A stretch of 64,000 nucleotides of DNA from Lentzea xinjiangensis (GTDB lineage: Bacteria > Actinomycetota > Actinomycetes > Mycobacteriales > Pseudonocardiaceae), in the NCBI RefSeq assembly GCF_900110955.1, contig NZ_FOFR01000016.1, positions 1 through 64,000 on the forward strand, in the 5' to 3' direction. Shown here piece after piece: positions 25,487-34,088 of the stretch. The notes below the pieces were generated by a model that saw only the letters and a program-made list of their open reading frames with translations, made no database searches and was not told the DNA's origin. The position numbers and the translations under genes were made by a program. Each line of letters opens with the position of its first letter. The first letter of the stretch is position 1.

Positions 25487-26395
25487 ATGATCGTCGAGAC
25501 AGAGGGCCTGACGAAGAGGTACGGCTCGGCCGCGGTGCTGAACGGGCTGGACCTGGAGGTGGCGGAGGGGTCGTTGCTCGCGCTGCTCGGGCCGAACGGG
25601 GCGGGCAAGACGACCACGATCCGCGTCCTGAGCACGCTGACCAGGCCCAGCGGCGGGTCGGCGCGCGTGTGCGGGTTCGACGTGGCCGAGCAGGCCGCGG
25701 CCGTCCGCGGCGTGATCGGCCTGACCGGGCAGTACGCGGCCGTGGACGAGGAGCAGACCGGCCGCGAGAACCTGGTGATGATCGCCCGGCTGCGGCGCTT
25801 CAGCCGGTCGGCGGCCCGGGCACGCGCCCTCGCACTGCTGGAGCGGTTCGGCCTGACCGGCGCGGCGGACCGGCGCGTGCGCACCTACTCCGGCGGCCTG
25901 CGCCGGCGGCTGGACCTCGCGATGAGCCTGGTGGCGCCGCCGCGGCTGCTGTTCCTCGACGAGCCCACCACCGGTCTGGACCCGGTGAGCCGCACGACGC
26001 TGTGGGACGCGATCGGCGACCTGGTGCGCGACGGCGTGACGATCTTCCTCACCACCCAGTACCTGGAGGAGGCCGACCGGCTGGCCGACCGGATCGTGGT
26101 GCTGCACAACGGGGACGCCGTCGCGGACGGCACCGCGGAGGCGTTGAAGAGCTCGGCCGGTGGCACCAGGCTCGACCTCGTCTTCGGCTGTGCCGAGGAC
26201 GCCCTCCGCGCTCGCGGCGTCGTCGCGGGAGCGGTGGACGGGACGACGCTGGCCGTGCCGTCCGACGGCAGCGCGGTCCACCTGCACCGCGTGCTGGACG
26301 ACCTCCTGGCGGCCCGCGTGCGCCCGCTGCGGGTGTCCACGCACCGGCCGACCCTGGACGACGTCTTCGCGGCCCTGACGGGGGCAGCCGCATGA
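25487..26395 (+). CDS. ABC exporter ATP-binding protein (DrrA type)
   Basis: The 302-residue ATPase has Walker A GPNGAGKTTT (about residue 37), Q-loop GLTGQYAAVDEEQTGRENL, signature YSGGLRRRLDLAMS, Walker B LLFLDEPTTGLDP and H-loop LTTQYLEEADRLADR. The QYAAVDE/TGREN region and the C-terminal extension (LRVSTHRPTLDDVFAALTG) are typical of daunorubicin-resistance-type DrrA proteins that drive drug or lipid export. It overlaps the permease gene by ATGA and is preceded by the TetR operator pair. Confidence 0.92.
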   Translation: MIVETEGLTKRYGSAAVLNGLDLEVAEGSLLALLGPNGAGKTTTIRVLSTLTRPSGGSARVCGFDVAEQAAAVRGVIGLTGQYAAVDEEQTGRENLVMIARLRRFSRSAARARALALLERFGLTGAADRRVRTYSGGLRRRLDLAMSLVAPPRLLFLDEPTTGLDPVSRTTLWDAIGDLVRDGVTIFLTTQYLEEADRLADRIVVLHNGDAVADGTAEALKSSAGGTRLDLVFGCAEDALRARGVVAGAVDGTTLAVPSDGSAVHLHRVLDDLLAARVRPLRVSTHRPTLDDVFAALTGAAA

Positions 26396-27135
26396 CCGCG
26401 TCGCTCACCATGATCGGCCGCAGCATCCGGCTGGGCCGCCGCAACCTCGACCTCGTGATCATGGCGATCGTGCTGCCGGTGCTGATGATGTCGCTGTTCG
26501 TCTACGTGTTCGGCGGCGCGATCAGCTCGGTGCAGTCCTATGTGGACTACGTGGTGCCCGGCATCGTCGTGCTGTGCACCGGCTACGGCGCCACCTCCAC
26601 CGCGATGTCGGTGGCCGACGACATGAAGAAGGGCGTGGTCGACCGGTTCCGCTCGATGCCGATCAGCGGCGCCGCCGTGCTGACCGGCCACGTGGTCGCC
26701 TCGCTCGCCCGCAACGCCGTGGCGACGTTCGCCGTGGTGCTGGTCGCCGTGCTGATGGGCTTCCGCCCCACGGCCTCGATCGGGGCCTGGGCGCTGGCGC
26801 TGGGCCTGCTGCTGCTCTACGTGCTGGCGCTGTCGTGGCTCGCGGCGGGCTTCGGCCTGATCGCGCGGTCGGTCGAGTCGGCGAGCCTGCTCGGTTTCGC
26901 CATGCTGTTCCTGCCGTACCTGAGCAGCGCCTTCGTCCCGGTGACGACGATGCCGCCCTGGCTGCGGGCGGTGAGCGAGCACCAGCCGGTCACGCCGGTC
27001 ATCGAGACCGTGCGGGCACTGCTGACCGGTGCTCCCGCCGAGTCCGGCTGGCTCGCGCTCGCCTGGTCGGGCGGCCTGCTCGTCGTGGCGTCCGGCTGGG
27101 CCGCGTGGCTGTTCGGGCGGATCAGCTCCCGGTGA
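26392..27135 (+). CDS. ABC-2 exporter permease (DrrB type)
   Basis: The 247-residue membrane protein has six predicted spans and the ABC2_membrane pattern: LDLVIMAIVLPVLMMSLFVY, GYGATSTAMSVADDMKKGVV, DRFRSMPISGAAVLTGHVVA, LSWLAAGFGLIARSVESAS and LPYLSSAFVPVTTMPPWLR. It pairs with the DrrA-like ATPase to form an exporter. Its start lies in the ATPase stop (ATGA, 26392-26395). Its last 14 bases overlap the convergent aldo/keto reductase gene. Confidence 0.92.
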   Translation: MTASLTMIGRSIRLGRRNLDLVIMAIVLPVLMMSLFVYVFGGAISSVQSYVDYVVPGIVVLCTGYGATSTAMSVADDMKKGVVDRFRSMPISGAAVLTGHVVASLARNAVATFAVVLVAVLMGFRPTASIGAWALALGLLLLYVLALSWLAAGFGLIARSVESASLLGFAMLFLPYLSSAFVPVTTMPPWLRAVSEHQPVTPVIETVRALLTGAPAESGWLALAWSGGLLVVASGWAAWLFGRISSR

Positions 27136-27988
27136 GGTGCAGGGCGTCGAGGCGGGTGAGCTCCTCGGGGGTGAGCCGCAGCTCCCCCGCCTCGACGTTC
27201 TGCCGCAGGTGGCCTGGGTCGCCGGTGCCGGGGATGACCAGCACGTGCTCGCCCCTGGCGAGCGTCCACGCCAGCCTGACCTGCGCGGGCGAGGCGTCGT
27301 GGGCGCGGGCGACCTCGGCGACGTCGTCGTCCTCCCGCTGCCCGCCCGCCTCCTTGGCGGCACCGGTGAGCGCGAAGAACGGCACGTAGGCGATGCCGCG
27401 CTCGCCGCAGACCCCGAGGAAGTCGTCCTGCTCGGGGTGGTGGCCGAGCCCGTAGGAGTTCTGCACGCACACGACCTCCGCGACCCGCTGCGCCTGGTCG
27501 AGGTGGTGCGGCTTGACGTTCGACAGCCCGAGGTGCCGGATCAGCCCCTCCCGCCGCAGCTCGGCGAGCTGCTCGAAGTGCGGCGTCAGGTCGTCGAGCC
27601 CGCCGACCCGCAGGTTCACCACGTCGAGGCGGTCGAGCCCGAGCTGGCGGAGGTTCTCCTCGACCTGCCCCCGGAGCCCGCCCGGCGTCGCGAACGGCAG
27701 CCACTCCCCCTGCGGCGTGCGGCCGGGACCGACCTTGGTGACGATCACCAGGTCCCGCGGGTACGGCGCCAGCGCGGTGTTGATCAGCTCGTTCGCCGAC
27801 CTGGTGGCGGAGAAGTAGAAGGCGGCCGTGTCGATGTGGTTGACGCCGAGCTCCACGGCCGTCCTGAGGACCTCGATCGCCTGCGCGCGGTCGCGCGGCC
27901 TCGCCTTCGGGTCGAACGCCGCTCCCTGCTGCGGCAGGCGCATGGCGCCGAGGCCGACCCGGTTCACGGTGAGGTCACCCGTCGCCAC
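27122..27988 (-). CDS. Aldo/keto reductase of the YdbC type
   Basis: The 288-residue AKR barrel has GVNHIDTAAFYF (catalytic Asp and Tyr), VIVTKVGPGR (catalytic Lys) and LIRHLGLSNVKPHHL, with the NADPH site VIPGTGDPGHLRQNVEA. The position that normally carries the catalytic histidine (LxxHxP region) reads LDVVNLRVGG, so His is replaced by Arg. The same VVNLR wording is known in the E. coli YdbC group. Start GTG/ATG at 27988; it diverges from the DUF2203 gene with 32 bases between. Confidence 0.85.
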   Translation of the reverse strand: MATGDLTVNRVGLGAMRLPQQGAAFDPKARPRDRAQAIEVLRTAVELGVNHIDTAAFYFSATRSANELINTALAPYPRDLVIVTKVGPGRTPQGEWLPFATPGGLRGQVEENLRQLGLDRLDVVNLRVGGLDDLTPHFEQLAELRREGLIRHLGLSNVKPHHLDQAQRVAEVVCVQNSYGLGHHPEQDDFLGVCGERGIAYVPFFALTGAAKEAGGQREDDDVAEVARAHDASPAQVRLAWTLARGEHVLVIPGTGDPGHLRQNVEAGELRLTPEELTRLDALHLTGS

Positions 27989-28020
27989 GTCATTCCGCCC
28001 ACTGTGCCAGCCTTGGCGTC

Positions 28021-28362
28021 GTGGGACTGTTCACCCTGTCCGAGGCCCGGTCCGAGCTGGAGCGGCTGCTGCCGGTGCTGGACGAGATCGTCGCGCTGCG
28101 CGCCGACGCCGCCGAGCTGGCCGCCGGTGGCTCCTCCCTCGGCGGGCTGCCGGAGTTCAAGGCCGCGCAGGCCCGGCTGGACGAGCTGCTGGAGTCCGTC
28201 CAGCGGACGGGGGCCGAGCTGAAGGGCTTCGCGCCGTTGCTCGTCGACTTCCCCTCCGAGAGGGACGGGGTGCCGGTGCTGCTGTGCTGGCTGGAGGGCG
28301 ATCGCTCGCTGGCCTGGTACCACCGGGCCGACCTGGGGTTCGCCGGCCGCCGGCCGCTGTGA
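28021..28362 (+). CDS. DUF2203 family protein
   Basis: This 113-residue protein matches DUF2203: FTLSEARSELERLLPVLDEI, an Ala/Glu-rich helix, then KGFAPLLVDFPSERDGVPVL and LCWLEGDRSLAWYHRADLGF. In this family the last motif (C-W, then W-H-x-x-x-G-F/Y) is invariant and may bind a metal, but no function has been shown. GTG 28021 is the start; the promoter is shared with the divergent aldo/keto reductase. Confidence 0.85.
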   Translation: MGLFTLSEARSELERLLPVLDEIVALRADAAELAAGGSSLGGLPEFKAAQARLDELLESVQRTGAELKGFAPLLVDFPSERDGVPVLLCWLEGDRSLAWYHRADLGFAGRRPL

Positions 28363-28431
28363 CCGGATCCGTCCGCTGTGCGGCCGGGTCGTGCCTGTCC
28401 GGCCGGCGCCGCGACCGCGAGGCTCTGGGAC

Positions 28432-28980
28432 ATGAAGCGAGCATTGATCGTCATCGACGTCCAGGAGTCGTTCCGCCGGCGCGCCGACTGGGCCGAGACC
28501 TCCAACCCGGACGTCGTCGGCAAGGTGAACCGGCTCGTCGACATGAGCCGGGACGCCGGTGACCTCGTCGTGTGGGTGCTGCACGCCGAACCCGGCACCG
28601 GCGACGTGTTCGACCCCGCGCTCGGGCACGTGCGGCTGATGGACGGGCTCAAGCCGCTCGACGACGAGCAGGTGCTGACCAAGACGTCGCACAACGCGTT
28701 CACCACCACGAGCCTGCAGCAGACGCTCACCGCGCACGGCGTGCGGGAGCTGCTGATCAGCGGCATCAGGACCGAGCAGTGCTGCGAGACGACCACGCGG
28801 GTGGGGTCGGACCTCGGGTTCGGCATGACGTTCGTGACGGACGCGACGGCCACCACGCCGCTGCCGCACTGGCGCACCGGGAAGGTGCTGGGGGTGCAGG
28901 AGATCATCGACCGCACCGAGTACGTGCTGGCGGGCCGGTTCGCGCGGATCTCGGACGTCGCTACGCTGACCGGATCGTGA
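28432..28980 (+). CDS. Isochorismatase-like cysteine hydrolase
   Basis: This 182-residue cysteine hydrolase has the isochorismatase-fold triad: Asp in ALIVIDVQESF, Lys in VLTKTSHNAF and Cys in SGIRTEQCCETTTR. Members hydrolyse amides such as nicotinamide, or enol ethers such as isochorismate; the specificity pocket does not match well-known nicotinamidases, so the substrate is open. ATG 28432 is used because of MKRALIVID. The stop overlaps the start of a GlxA-type regulator (GTGA), so the regulator may control or sense its pathway. Confidence 0.85.
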   Translation: MKRALIVIDVQESFRRRADWAETSNPDVVGKVNRLVDMSRDAGDLVVWVLHAEPGTGDVFDPALGHVRLMDGLKPLDDEQVLTKTSHNAFTTTSLQQTLTAHGVRELLISGIRTEQCCETTTRVGSDLGFGMTFVTDATATTPLPHWRTGKVLGVQEIIDRTEYVLAGRFARISDVATLTGS

Positions 28981-29879
28981 CCAGAGTCGTCTTCCTGCTC
29001 GTTCCGGGAGTGCACCTGCTCGACCTCGCGGGGCCGGCGCAGGTGTTCTCCAGCGCCGCCGACATCGTCGGCGGCTACGCGTTGTCGTACGTCGGCGACT
29101 CGGACTCCGTGCTCAGCCATCAGGGCGTGCCGCTGGGCACGTCGTCCGAGCTGCCCTCTCTCGACGTGCACGACCTCGTGTTCGTGCCGGGATGGCGTTC
29201 GCCCAAGATCGCCGGAACCGGGCACCTGAGCGGCCGTGCGATGGAGTGGTTGCGCGCACACCACTTCACCGGTGGCACGGTCGCCAGTGTGTGTTCGGGT
29301 GCGGACGTGTTGGGACGCGCAGGTCTGCTCGATGGTCGCCGCTGCACCACACACCACGAACTGCAAGACGAACTCGAACAGCGCTACCCGGCCGCACGGG
29401 TCACACGGGACGTTCTGTTCGTGGAGGACGGCAGGGTCGTGACGTCCGCGGGCATCGCGAGCGGCATCGATCTCGCGCTGCACCTCGTCGCCGTGCGCCA
29501 CGGTCCGTCCGTTGCCGCCGCCATCGCACGCACGATGGTCGTTTACGCGCGCAGGAACGGCGACGACCACCAAGCCAGCGTGCTGCTGCGGCATCGCTCA
29601 CACGTCAACGAGACCGTGCACCGCATCCAGGACGTCATCGAGTCACGTCTGGCCGACCGCCTCTCGTTGGCCGAACTGGCCACGCACGCCGGTTGCAGCG
29701 AACGAACCGTGACGCGACTGTTCAGCCGTGCGACCGGCATGACGCCGTTGAAATACCAGCAAGCCCTTCGCGTCGAACGGGCAGAACACCTCATCGGCCA
29801 AGGCGCCACCGTCGAGACCGCGGCGCGCAACGTCGGTTTCGAAGACGCCCGCATGTTGCGCCGGCTGCGTTCCCGCTGA
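28977..29879 (+). CDS. GlxA-type transcriptional regulator (DJ-1/PfpI plus AraC HTH), shortened C-terminus
   Basis: The 300-residue protein has an N-terminal DJ-1/PfpI-like amidotransferase-fold domain (VVFLLVPGVHLLDLAGPAQV, GTVASVCSGADVLGRAGLLD with the nucleophile-elbow Cys) and an AraC-type DNA-binding domain (LSLAELATHAGCSERTVTRL, TGMTPLKYQQALRVERAEHL, ETAARNVGFEDARMLRR). The last helix after VGFED is short: the usual FRRxFGxxPxxYR tail is missing. It overlaps the hydrolase gene upstream by GTGA. Local GC is slightly lower than in the neighbours (for example 29700-29800), which hints at a different origin of the 3' half. Confidence 0.85.
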   Translation: MTRVVFLLVPGVHLLDLAGPAQVFSSAADIVGGYALSYVGDSDSVLSHQGVPLGTSSELPSLDVHDLVFVPGWRSPKIAGTGHLSGRAMEWLRAHHFTGGTVASVCSGADVLGRAGLLDGRRCTTHHELQDELEQRYPAARVTRDVLFVEDGRVVTSAGIASGIDLALHLVAVRHGPSVAAAIARTMVVYARRNGDDHQASVLLRHRSHVNETVHRIQDVIESRLADRLSLAELATHAGCSERTVTRLFSRATGMTPLKYQQALRVERAEHLIGQGATVETAARNVGFEDARMLRRLRSR

Positions 29880-29952
29880 GCCGCACGGGTGGAGGCGTCC
29901 ACACCCGACTCAACCCCCTTGCACGGCCTATGACGAGCCATAAGCTGCGGGG

Positions 29953-30510
29953 GTGACGACTCTGGCGAACCGTCCCAACACCGCATTGCTCGTGATCGAC
30001 GTCCAAGTGGGCGTCGTGGACCACGCCCACAACCGCGACGAGGTCGTGGCCAACGTCGCCAGCCTCGTCGACAAGGCCCGCGCCGCCGGCGTCGACGTCG
30101 TGTGGGTGCAGCACAGCAACGCCGAGCACATGCCGGTCGGCTCCGACGGCTGGCAGTTCGTGCCGGAGCTGAAGGTCGCCGACGGCGAACCGGTGGTGCA
30201 CAAGACCTACGCCGACTCGTTCGAGGCGACCGACCTCGAGGAGGTGCTGGCGGGCAAGGGCGTCGGCAGCCTCGTGGTGTCCGGCGCGCAGACCGACGAG
30301 TGCATCCGCTCGACCCTGCACGGCGCGATCGTCCGCGGTTACGACGCCCTGCTCGTGAGCGACGCCCACACCACGGAGGACCTGTCGGAGTGGGGCGCGC
30401 CGACCCCGGACAAGGTCATCGCGCACACGAACCTCTACTGGGAGAACCACACCGCGCCGGGCCGGTCAGCCGGTGTCGTGACGACCGGGGACGCGTTCAA
30501 GCCCGCGTGA
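29953..30510 (+). CDS. Second isochorismatase-like cysteine hydrolase
   Basis: The 185-residue protein has the triad Asp (ALLVIDVQVGV), Lys (VVHKTYADSF) and Cys (SGAQTDECIRST) of the isochorismatase fold. AQTDECI is the typical cysteine-hydrolase motif; the residues around it differ from the hydrolase at 28432, so the two are diverged family members rather than a recent tandem copy. GTG 29953 lies 73 bases after the GlxA-type regulator. Possible roles are amide or N-carbamoyl hydrolysis. Confidence 0.85.
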   Translation: MTTLANRPNTALLVIDVQVGVVDHAHNRDEVVANVASLVDKARAAGVDVVWVQHSNAEHMPVGSDGWQFVPELKVADGEPVVHKTYADSFEATDLEEVLAGKGVGSLVVSGAQTDECIRSTLHGAIVRGYDALLVSDAHTTEDLSEWGAPTPDKVIAHTNLYWENHTAPGRSAGVVTTGDAFKPA

Positions 30511-30516
30511 CGGGGG

Positions 30517-31158
30517 TCAGCGCGCGAGGCGGTTGATCCCGTCGCTGCGCAGCACCCGGTCCGCGTGCGCGCCCTTGGCCAGCGCCACCATCGCGCGGCC
30601 GAGCTGGTCGGTGCTGGTGACGAACTTCGGCGCCAGCCGCCGCAGCACCGGGAACAGCCACGACGACCACGAGTACAGGTAGCGGTAGATGCGGGTCCGC
30701 GACGTGATCCCGTGCCGCGGCTGGATGAATCCCGGCCGCACGACGAACACCGGCCGGTCCAGCGCCAGCAGCTCGTTCTCCGTGCGGCCCTTCACGCGCG
30801 CCCACATCGTGCGGCTCTCGGCGTTCGCACCCTCACCGGACACGTACACATACGTGCCACCGACGACACGCGCAGCCTCAAGGGCGTAGTCGTGCGTCAC
30901 GGGCATGTACTCGGCTTCGGTCAGACCCGCGGACGTGACGCCCACGCAGTAGAAGCACGCGTCGGCATCGGCCAGCTCGCCGGCGATCGGCGACAGGTCA
31001 CCGAAGTCCGCGTGCACGACGTGCCGCAGCTTCGGGTCCGTCACGGCCAGCGGCGAGCGCCCCACCGTCACCACGGAACCGACCTCCGGGTCGAGCAGGC
31101 ACTCGCGCAGCGCGCCCTGACCCACCATGCCCGACGCACCGAACACCACGATCTTCAC
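30517..31158 (-). CDS. NAD(P)-binding short-chain reductase-like protein (HTATIP2-like)
   Basis: The 213-residue Rossmann protein has FGASGMVGQGALRECLLDP (nucleotide-binding loop), RSPLAVTDPKLRHVVHADF and ACFYCVGVTSAGLTEAEY. The YVYVSGEGANAESRTMWARV stretch that follows is typical of atypical SDRs related to HTATIP2 or YwnB. The Tyr-x3-Lys catalytic pair is not clearly present. A C-terminal hydrophobic segment (YSWSSWLFPVLRRLAPKF) could touch the membrane. Its 3' end lies six bases from the convergent hydrolase gene. Confidence 0.75.
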   Translation of the reverse strand: MKIVVFGASGMVGQGALRECLLDPEVGSVVTVGRSPLAVTDPKLRHVVHADFGDLSPIAGELADADACFYCVGVTSAGLTEAEYMPVTHDYALEAARVVGGTYVYVSGEGANAESRTMWARVKGRTENELLALDRPVFVVRPGFIQPRHGITSRTRIYRYLYSWSSWLFPVLRRLAPKFVTSTDQLGRAMVALAKGAHADRVLRSDGINRLAR

Positions 31159-31212
31159 GTCACCAAGCTAGCCGCACCGTGAGCCTCCCGAGCGCGGACG
31201 GGCTGCGGACCT

Positions 31213-31779
31213 CTAGGCGTACAGCCGGTCGAGCCGGTGGTCGACGAACGCCACCGCCTCCTCCGCGGTGTACGAGCCGACGAGCACGCCCACCGCGAGC
31301 CCGCTCGCGAGCGCGATCAGGCTCTCCAGCTCCACCAACGGGTCGGCGCCGGGCACCCGGTGCGCCAGCCGCGGCGCGAGCTGCCGCGGGATGCCGCTGA
31401 CGATCGACCGGATCTCCTCGTCGGTGATCGCGTGGAGCAGATACGCGTAGTAAACGGCGGACGTGTGCCTCGTGACGTCGTCGACGGGGAGCATGCCCAC
31501 GATCGCCGCGCGCACGACGGCACGGGAGTCGCCCGACTCGCGGACCGCCTCCAGCTCCGCCGACATCCGCGCCACCGCCACCTCGATGACGCGCTCCAGG
31601 CCGTAGCGGATCATCTTCTCCTTGCTGGTGAAGTAGTACTGCACCAGGTTCATCGAGATGCCGGCCTCGGCGGCGACCCGGCGCAGCGTCACGGCGGCGA
31701 GCCCCTCGGCCGTGGCGATCCGCCAGACCGCCTCGGTGATCTCCCGGCGGCGTTCCTCATGATCCACACGCTTCGGCAC
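31213..31779 (-). CDS. TetR-family regulator (BetI-like C-terminus)
   Basis: The 188-residue regulator starts at GTG 31779 (VPKRVDHEERRREITEAVWR). It has an HTH (LAAVTLRRVAAEAGISMNLV then YYFTSKEKMIRYGLE) and a C-terminal domain of the BetI-like TetR_C_6 type (VELESLIALASGLAVGVLV). A longer reading upstream would remove the divergent promoter. A perfect palindrome in the 88 bases that separate it from the alpha/beta hydrolase is its probable operator. Confidence 0.85.
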   Translation of the reverse strand: MPKRVDHEERRREITEAVWRIATAEGLAAVTLRRVAAEAGISMNLVQYYFTSKEKMIRYGLERVIEVAVARMSAELEAVRESGDSRAVVRAAIVGMLPVDDVTRHTSAVYYAYLLHAITDEEIRSIVSGIPRQLAPRLAHRVPGADPLVELESLIALASGLAVGVLVGSYTAEEAVAFVDHRLDRLYA

Positions 31780-31826
31780 CGGCCAACTGTGCCACACCGG
31801 ATGACAGCACCGCTCACACTGAGTTA

Positions 31827-31842
31827 TGGTGCAAGTGCACCA
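31827..31842. promoter_or_regulatory. Palindromic operator for the adjacent TetR regulator
   Basis: The 16-base sequence tggtgcaagtgcacca has seven-base perfect arms and a two-base centre. It sits between the TetR start (31779) and the hydrolase start (31868), so a bound dimer could block both promoters. Confidence 0.65.
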
Positions 31843-31867
31843 CAAAAACGACCTGGGGGGTTCCACC

Positions 31868-32728
31868 ATGACGATCAGCCGCTTCGCGAACGACAAGGCG
31901 AGACAGCGCTACCACGCCGTCTACGACGAGCTCCTGGACTGGCCACTGCCGCACGAGGACCTGACGGTCGAGACGTCGTTCGGCCCGACTTACGTGCGCC
32001 GCAGCGGCAGCGGTGCCGGCGAGCCGCTCGTCCTGCTGCACGGCCTGGCTACGACTTCCCTCGTGTGGCAACGGTTCGTGGCCGACATCGGCCGCGACCA
32101 CGTCCTGTACGCGGTCGACTCGATGGGCGAGGCGGGCCGCTCCGTGCAGACCAGGCCGATCACCGATCACCAGGACAACGCCGACTGGCTCGCCGAGGTC
32201 CTGGCGGGCCTGGGCCACGATCGGTACCACCTCGTGGGTCTGTCCCGCGGTGGCTGGCTCGCCTTGAACCAGGCCATCCGCTCGCCCGGACGAGTCGCGC
32301 GCGTGACCGCGTTCGACCCCGGCGGTTTCATGGAGTCGATGAACACGGGCAGGCTCTACCTCTTCACCGGGCTCGCGGTGATGCTCATGCCCGCCTTCCT
32401 GCGCCGCCGCGTCAAGCCGGACGGGAAGTACGGCGTGTTCGTGGACCCGCTGCTGCGCTCACTGGTCCTCGCCGGCCTCGGCTTCCAGATGAAGATCTTC
32501 GTTCTCAGCCACTTCGGAGACGACGAGCTGCGGTCGATCTCGGTGCCGACCAGGGTGGTCCTCGCCGGGAAGGGGTCGGTGCACGACGCCGCCGAGGCCA
32601 CGGCCCGGCTCGCCCGCCTCGCACCGGACGCCGAGGTCGTGACGGTCGACGTCGTCCACGGCCTCGGCCTGGTGGTGCCGCCACTGCTGCGGGAGCACGT
32701 CACAGCATGCGAGTCACGTACGGCATGA
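31868..32728 (+). CDS. Alpha/beta hydrolase
   Basis: The 286-residue alpha/beta hydrolase has the oxyanion motif LLHGLATTSLVW and nucleophile elbow GLSRGGW (S126). The candidate acid and histidine are in STRVVLAGKGSV-like and VVHGLGLVVPP regions, but the usual terminal GHxP is replaced by HGLGL, so the histidine assignment is uncertain. ATG 31868 has gggggg upstream. It is divergent from the TetR regulator, with one palindrome between. The last 29 bases overlap the convergent NlpC/P60 gene. Confidence 0.85.
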   Translation: MTISRFANDKARQRYHAVYDELLDWPLPHEDLTVETSFGPTYVRRSGSGAGEPLVLLHGLATTSLVWQRFVADIGRDHVLYAVDSMGEAGRSVQTRPITDHQDNADWLAEVLAGLGHDRYHLVGLSRGGWLALNQAIRSPGRVARVTAFDPGGFMESMNTGRLYLFTGLAVMLMPAFLRRRVKPDGKYGVFVDPLLRSLVLAGLGFQMKIFVLSHFGDDELRSISVPTRVVLAGKGSVHDAAEATARLARLAPDAEVVTVDVVHGLGLVVPPLLREHVTACESRTA

Positions 32729-34001
32729 TGCCGCCGTAGCGCACCGGCGAAATGCGCACCACGGCACCGGAGTGCGGTGCCTCCACCATCATCCCGCCGC
32801 CCAGGTACAGCGCCACGTGCGTGCCGCCGCCGGGGCCCCAGAAGATCATGTCGCCCGGCGCCATCTGCGACAGCGGCACCTTGCGCCCGGAGTTGTACTG
32901 GTAGCCGCTGTAGTGCGGCAGGTAGACGCCGACGCCGGCGAAGGCGTACATCATCAGGCCGGAGCAGTCGAAGCCGATCTTGCGGTAGTCGCCGAACGAG
33001 TCGGCGACGCCGCCGTCGCGCACGCCGTAGGTGGGGCCGTTGTAGTTGCCGCCACCCCACGCGTAGATGACGCCGCGCTGCGACAACGCGCGGTTGATCA
33101 CCGTCTGCACGCGGTTGCCCGCCGGAGCAGCGGCGGCGGGACGCGGCGCCGGAGCCTGGACCGGCGCCGGAGCCGATGCGGCGGCCGCCGCGCGACGGGC
33201 GTTCTCCTCGTCCTCGCGCCTCTTCGCCTCGGCCCACTGGTCGTACTGGCGGCGCTGCGCTTCCAGGCCGCCCGCCTCACCGCGCGCGGCGAGGAGCTCG
33301 CGTTCGACGGCGTCCCGGCCGGCCTGCAGCTCCGCGATCGCGGCCGCCTGCGAGGCGTGCGCCTCCACGGCCGCCCGCTGGGCCTGGTCGGCCGCCTTCT
33401 TCGCCTCGTCGGCGGCGGCCTGCTTCGACTCGGCCGTCTTGAGCGCCGCGCGGGCGGCGGAGTCGAGGTTGGCGGCGGTGCCCTGGTCGCGGGTCACCTG
33501 GTCCAGGCGGTTGAGGCCCGACGCCGACACCGCCTCGAGCATCTGGGCGCGGGCCAGCAGGTCCTCCGGCGACTTCGCGCCGATGTAGGCGGAGAACGAG
33601 CCGACGGTGCTGCCCTGCGAGTACGACGCGGCCACGAACTCGTCCAGCGCGCGGCGGCTCTGCTCGACGGCCGCGGACGCCGCGTCGGCCTGCACGCGGG
33701 CGGCGGAGGCCTCGCGGCGGGCCGCGTCGGCCTCGGCGATGGCGGTCTCCAGGTCGACCCGCGCCTTGTTGGCGAGCTCGCGCTTGTGCGAGACCTCGTC
33801 CTGCAGCTCCTGAAGGCGCGCTTCCGCCTGGGTGAGCCGGCCGGTCAGCTCGCCGACGCGGGCCGCCTTCGCGTCCGCCTCCGCTCGCGACGCCGAGATC
33901 TCCGCGTCGCTCGGGTTCGGCGGAGGAGGCGGCACGGCCGCGGCCGTTCCCGTGAAGACAGCGGTCATGAGCACCACCACGGCGGAGAGTCGTGTCAACA
34001 C
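32700..34001 (-). CDS. Secreted NlpC/P60 peptidoglycan endopeptidase (RipA-like)
   Basis: The 433-residue protein has a signal peptide (LSAVVVLMTAVFTGTAAAV), a Pro-rich link and a long Ala/Glu-rich coiled coil (residues 35-275). A Pro/Ala hinge (PAPVQAPAPRPAAAAPAG) and a C-terminal NlpC/P60 domain follow: catalytic Cys in FDCSGLMMYAF, His in GTHVALYLGGG, third polar residue His in VEAPHSG. It cleaves D-Glu-mDAP-type bonds in cell-wall peptides and is equivalent to mycobacterial RipA, needed for daughter-cell separation. The coiled coil probably restrains the active site. GTG 34001 has a very strong ribosome-binding site (ggaggtga). Position between acn and moxR agrees with the mycobacterial order. 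Confidence 0.93.
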   Translation of the reverse strand: MLTRLSAVVVLMTAVFTGTAAAVPPPPPNPSDAEISASRAEADAKAARVGELTGRLTQAEARLQELQDEVSHKRELANKARVDLETAIAEADAARREASAARVQADAASAAVEQSRRALDEFVAASYSQGSTVGSFSAYIGAKSPEDLLARAQMLEAVSASGLNRLDQVTRDQGTAANLDSAARAALKTAESKQAAADEAKKAADQAQRAAVEAHASQAAAIAELQAGRDAVERELLAARGEAGGLEAQRRQYDQWAEAKRREDEENARRAAAAASAPAPVQAPAPRPAAAAPAGNRVQTVINRALSQRGVIYAWGGGNYNGPTYGVRDGGVADSFGDYRKIGFDCSGLMMYAFAGVGVYLPHYSGYQYNSGRKVPLSQMAPGDMIFWGPGGGTHVALYLGGGMMVEAPHSGAVVRISPVRYGGIMPYVTRML

Positions 34002-34088
34002 CGAAGCATCACCTCCGTCCGAATTAGACCAATCAGACTCATACGGCGCATCCGGAACTCACGCACCGTCAACCACACGTGTCACAGC

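Noticed and set aside
25487..27135. Part of an antibiotic biosynthetic cluster, because of the DrrAB-type exporter
   Set aside because: No synthase, tailoring or pathway-specific activator gene is present; the exporter stands with its own TetR regulator.
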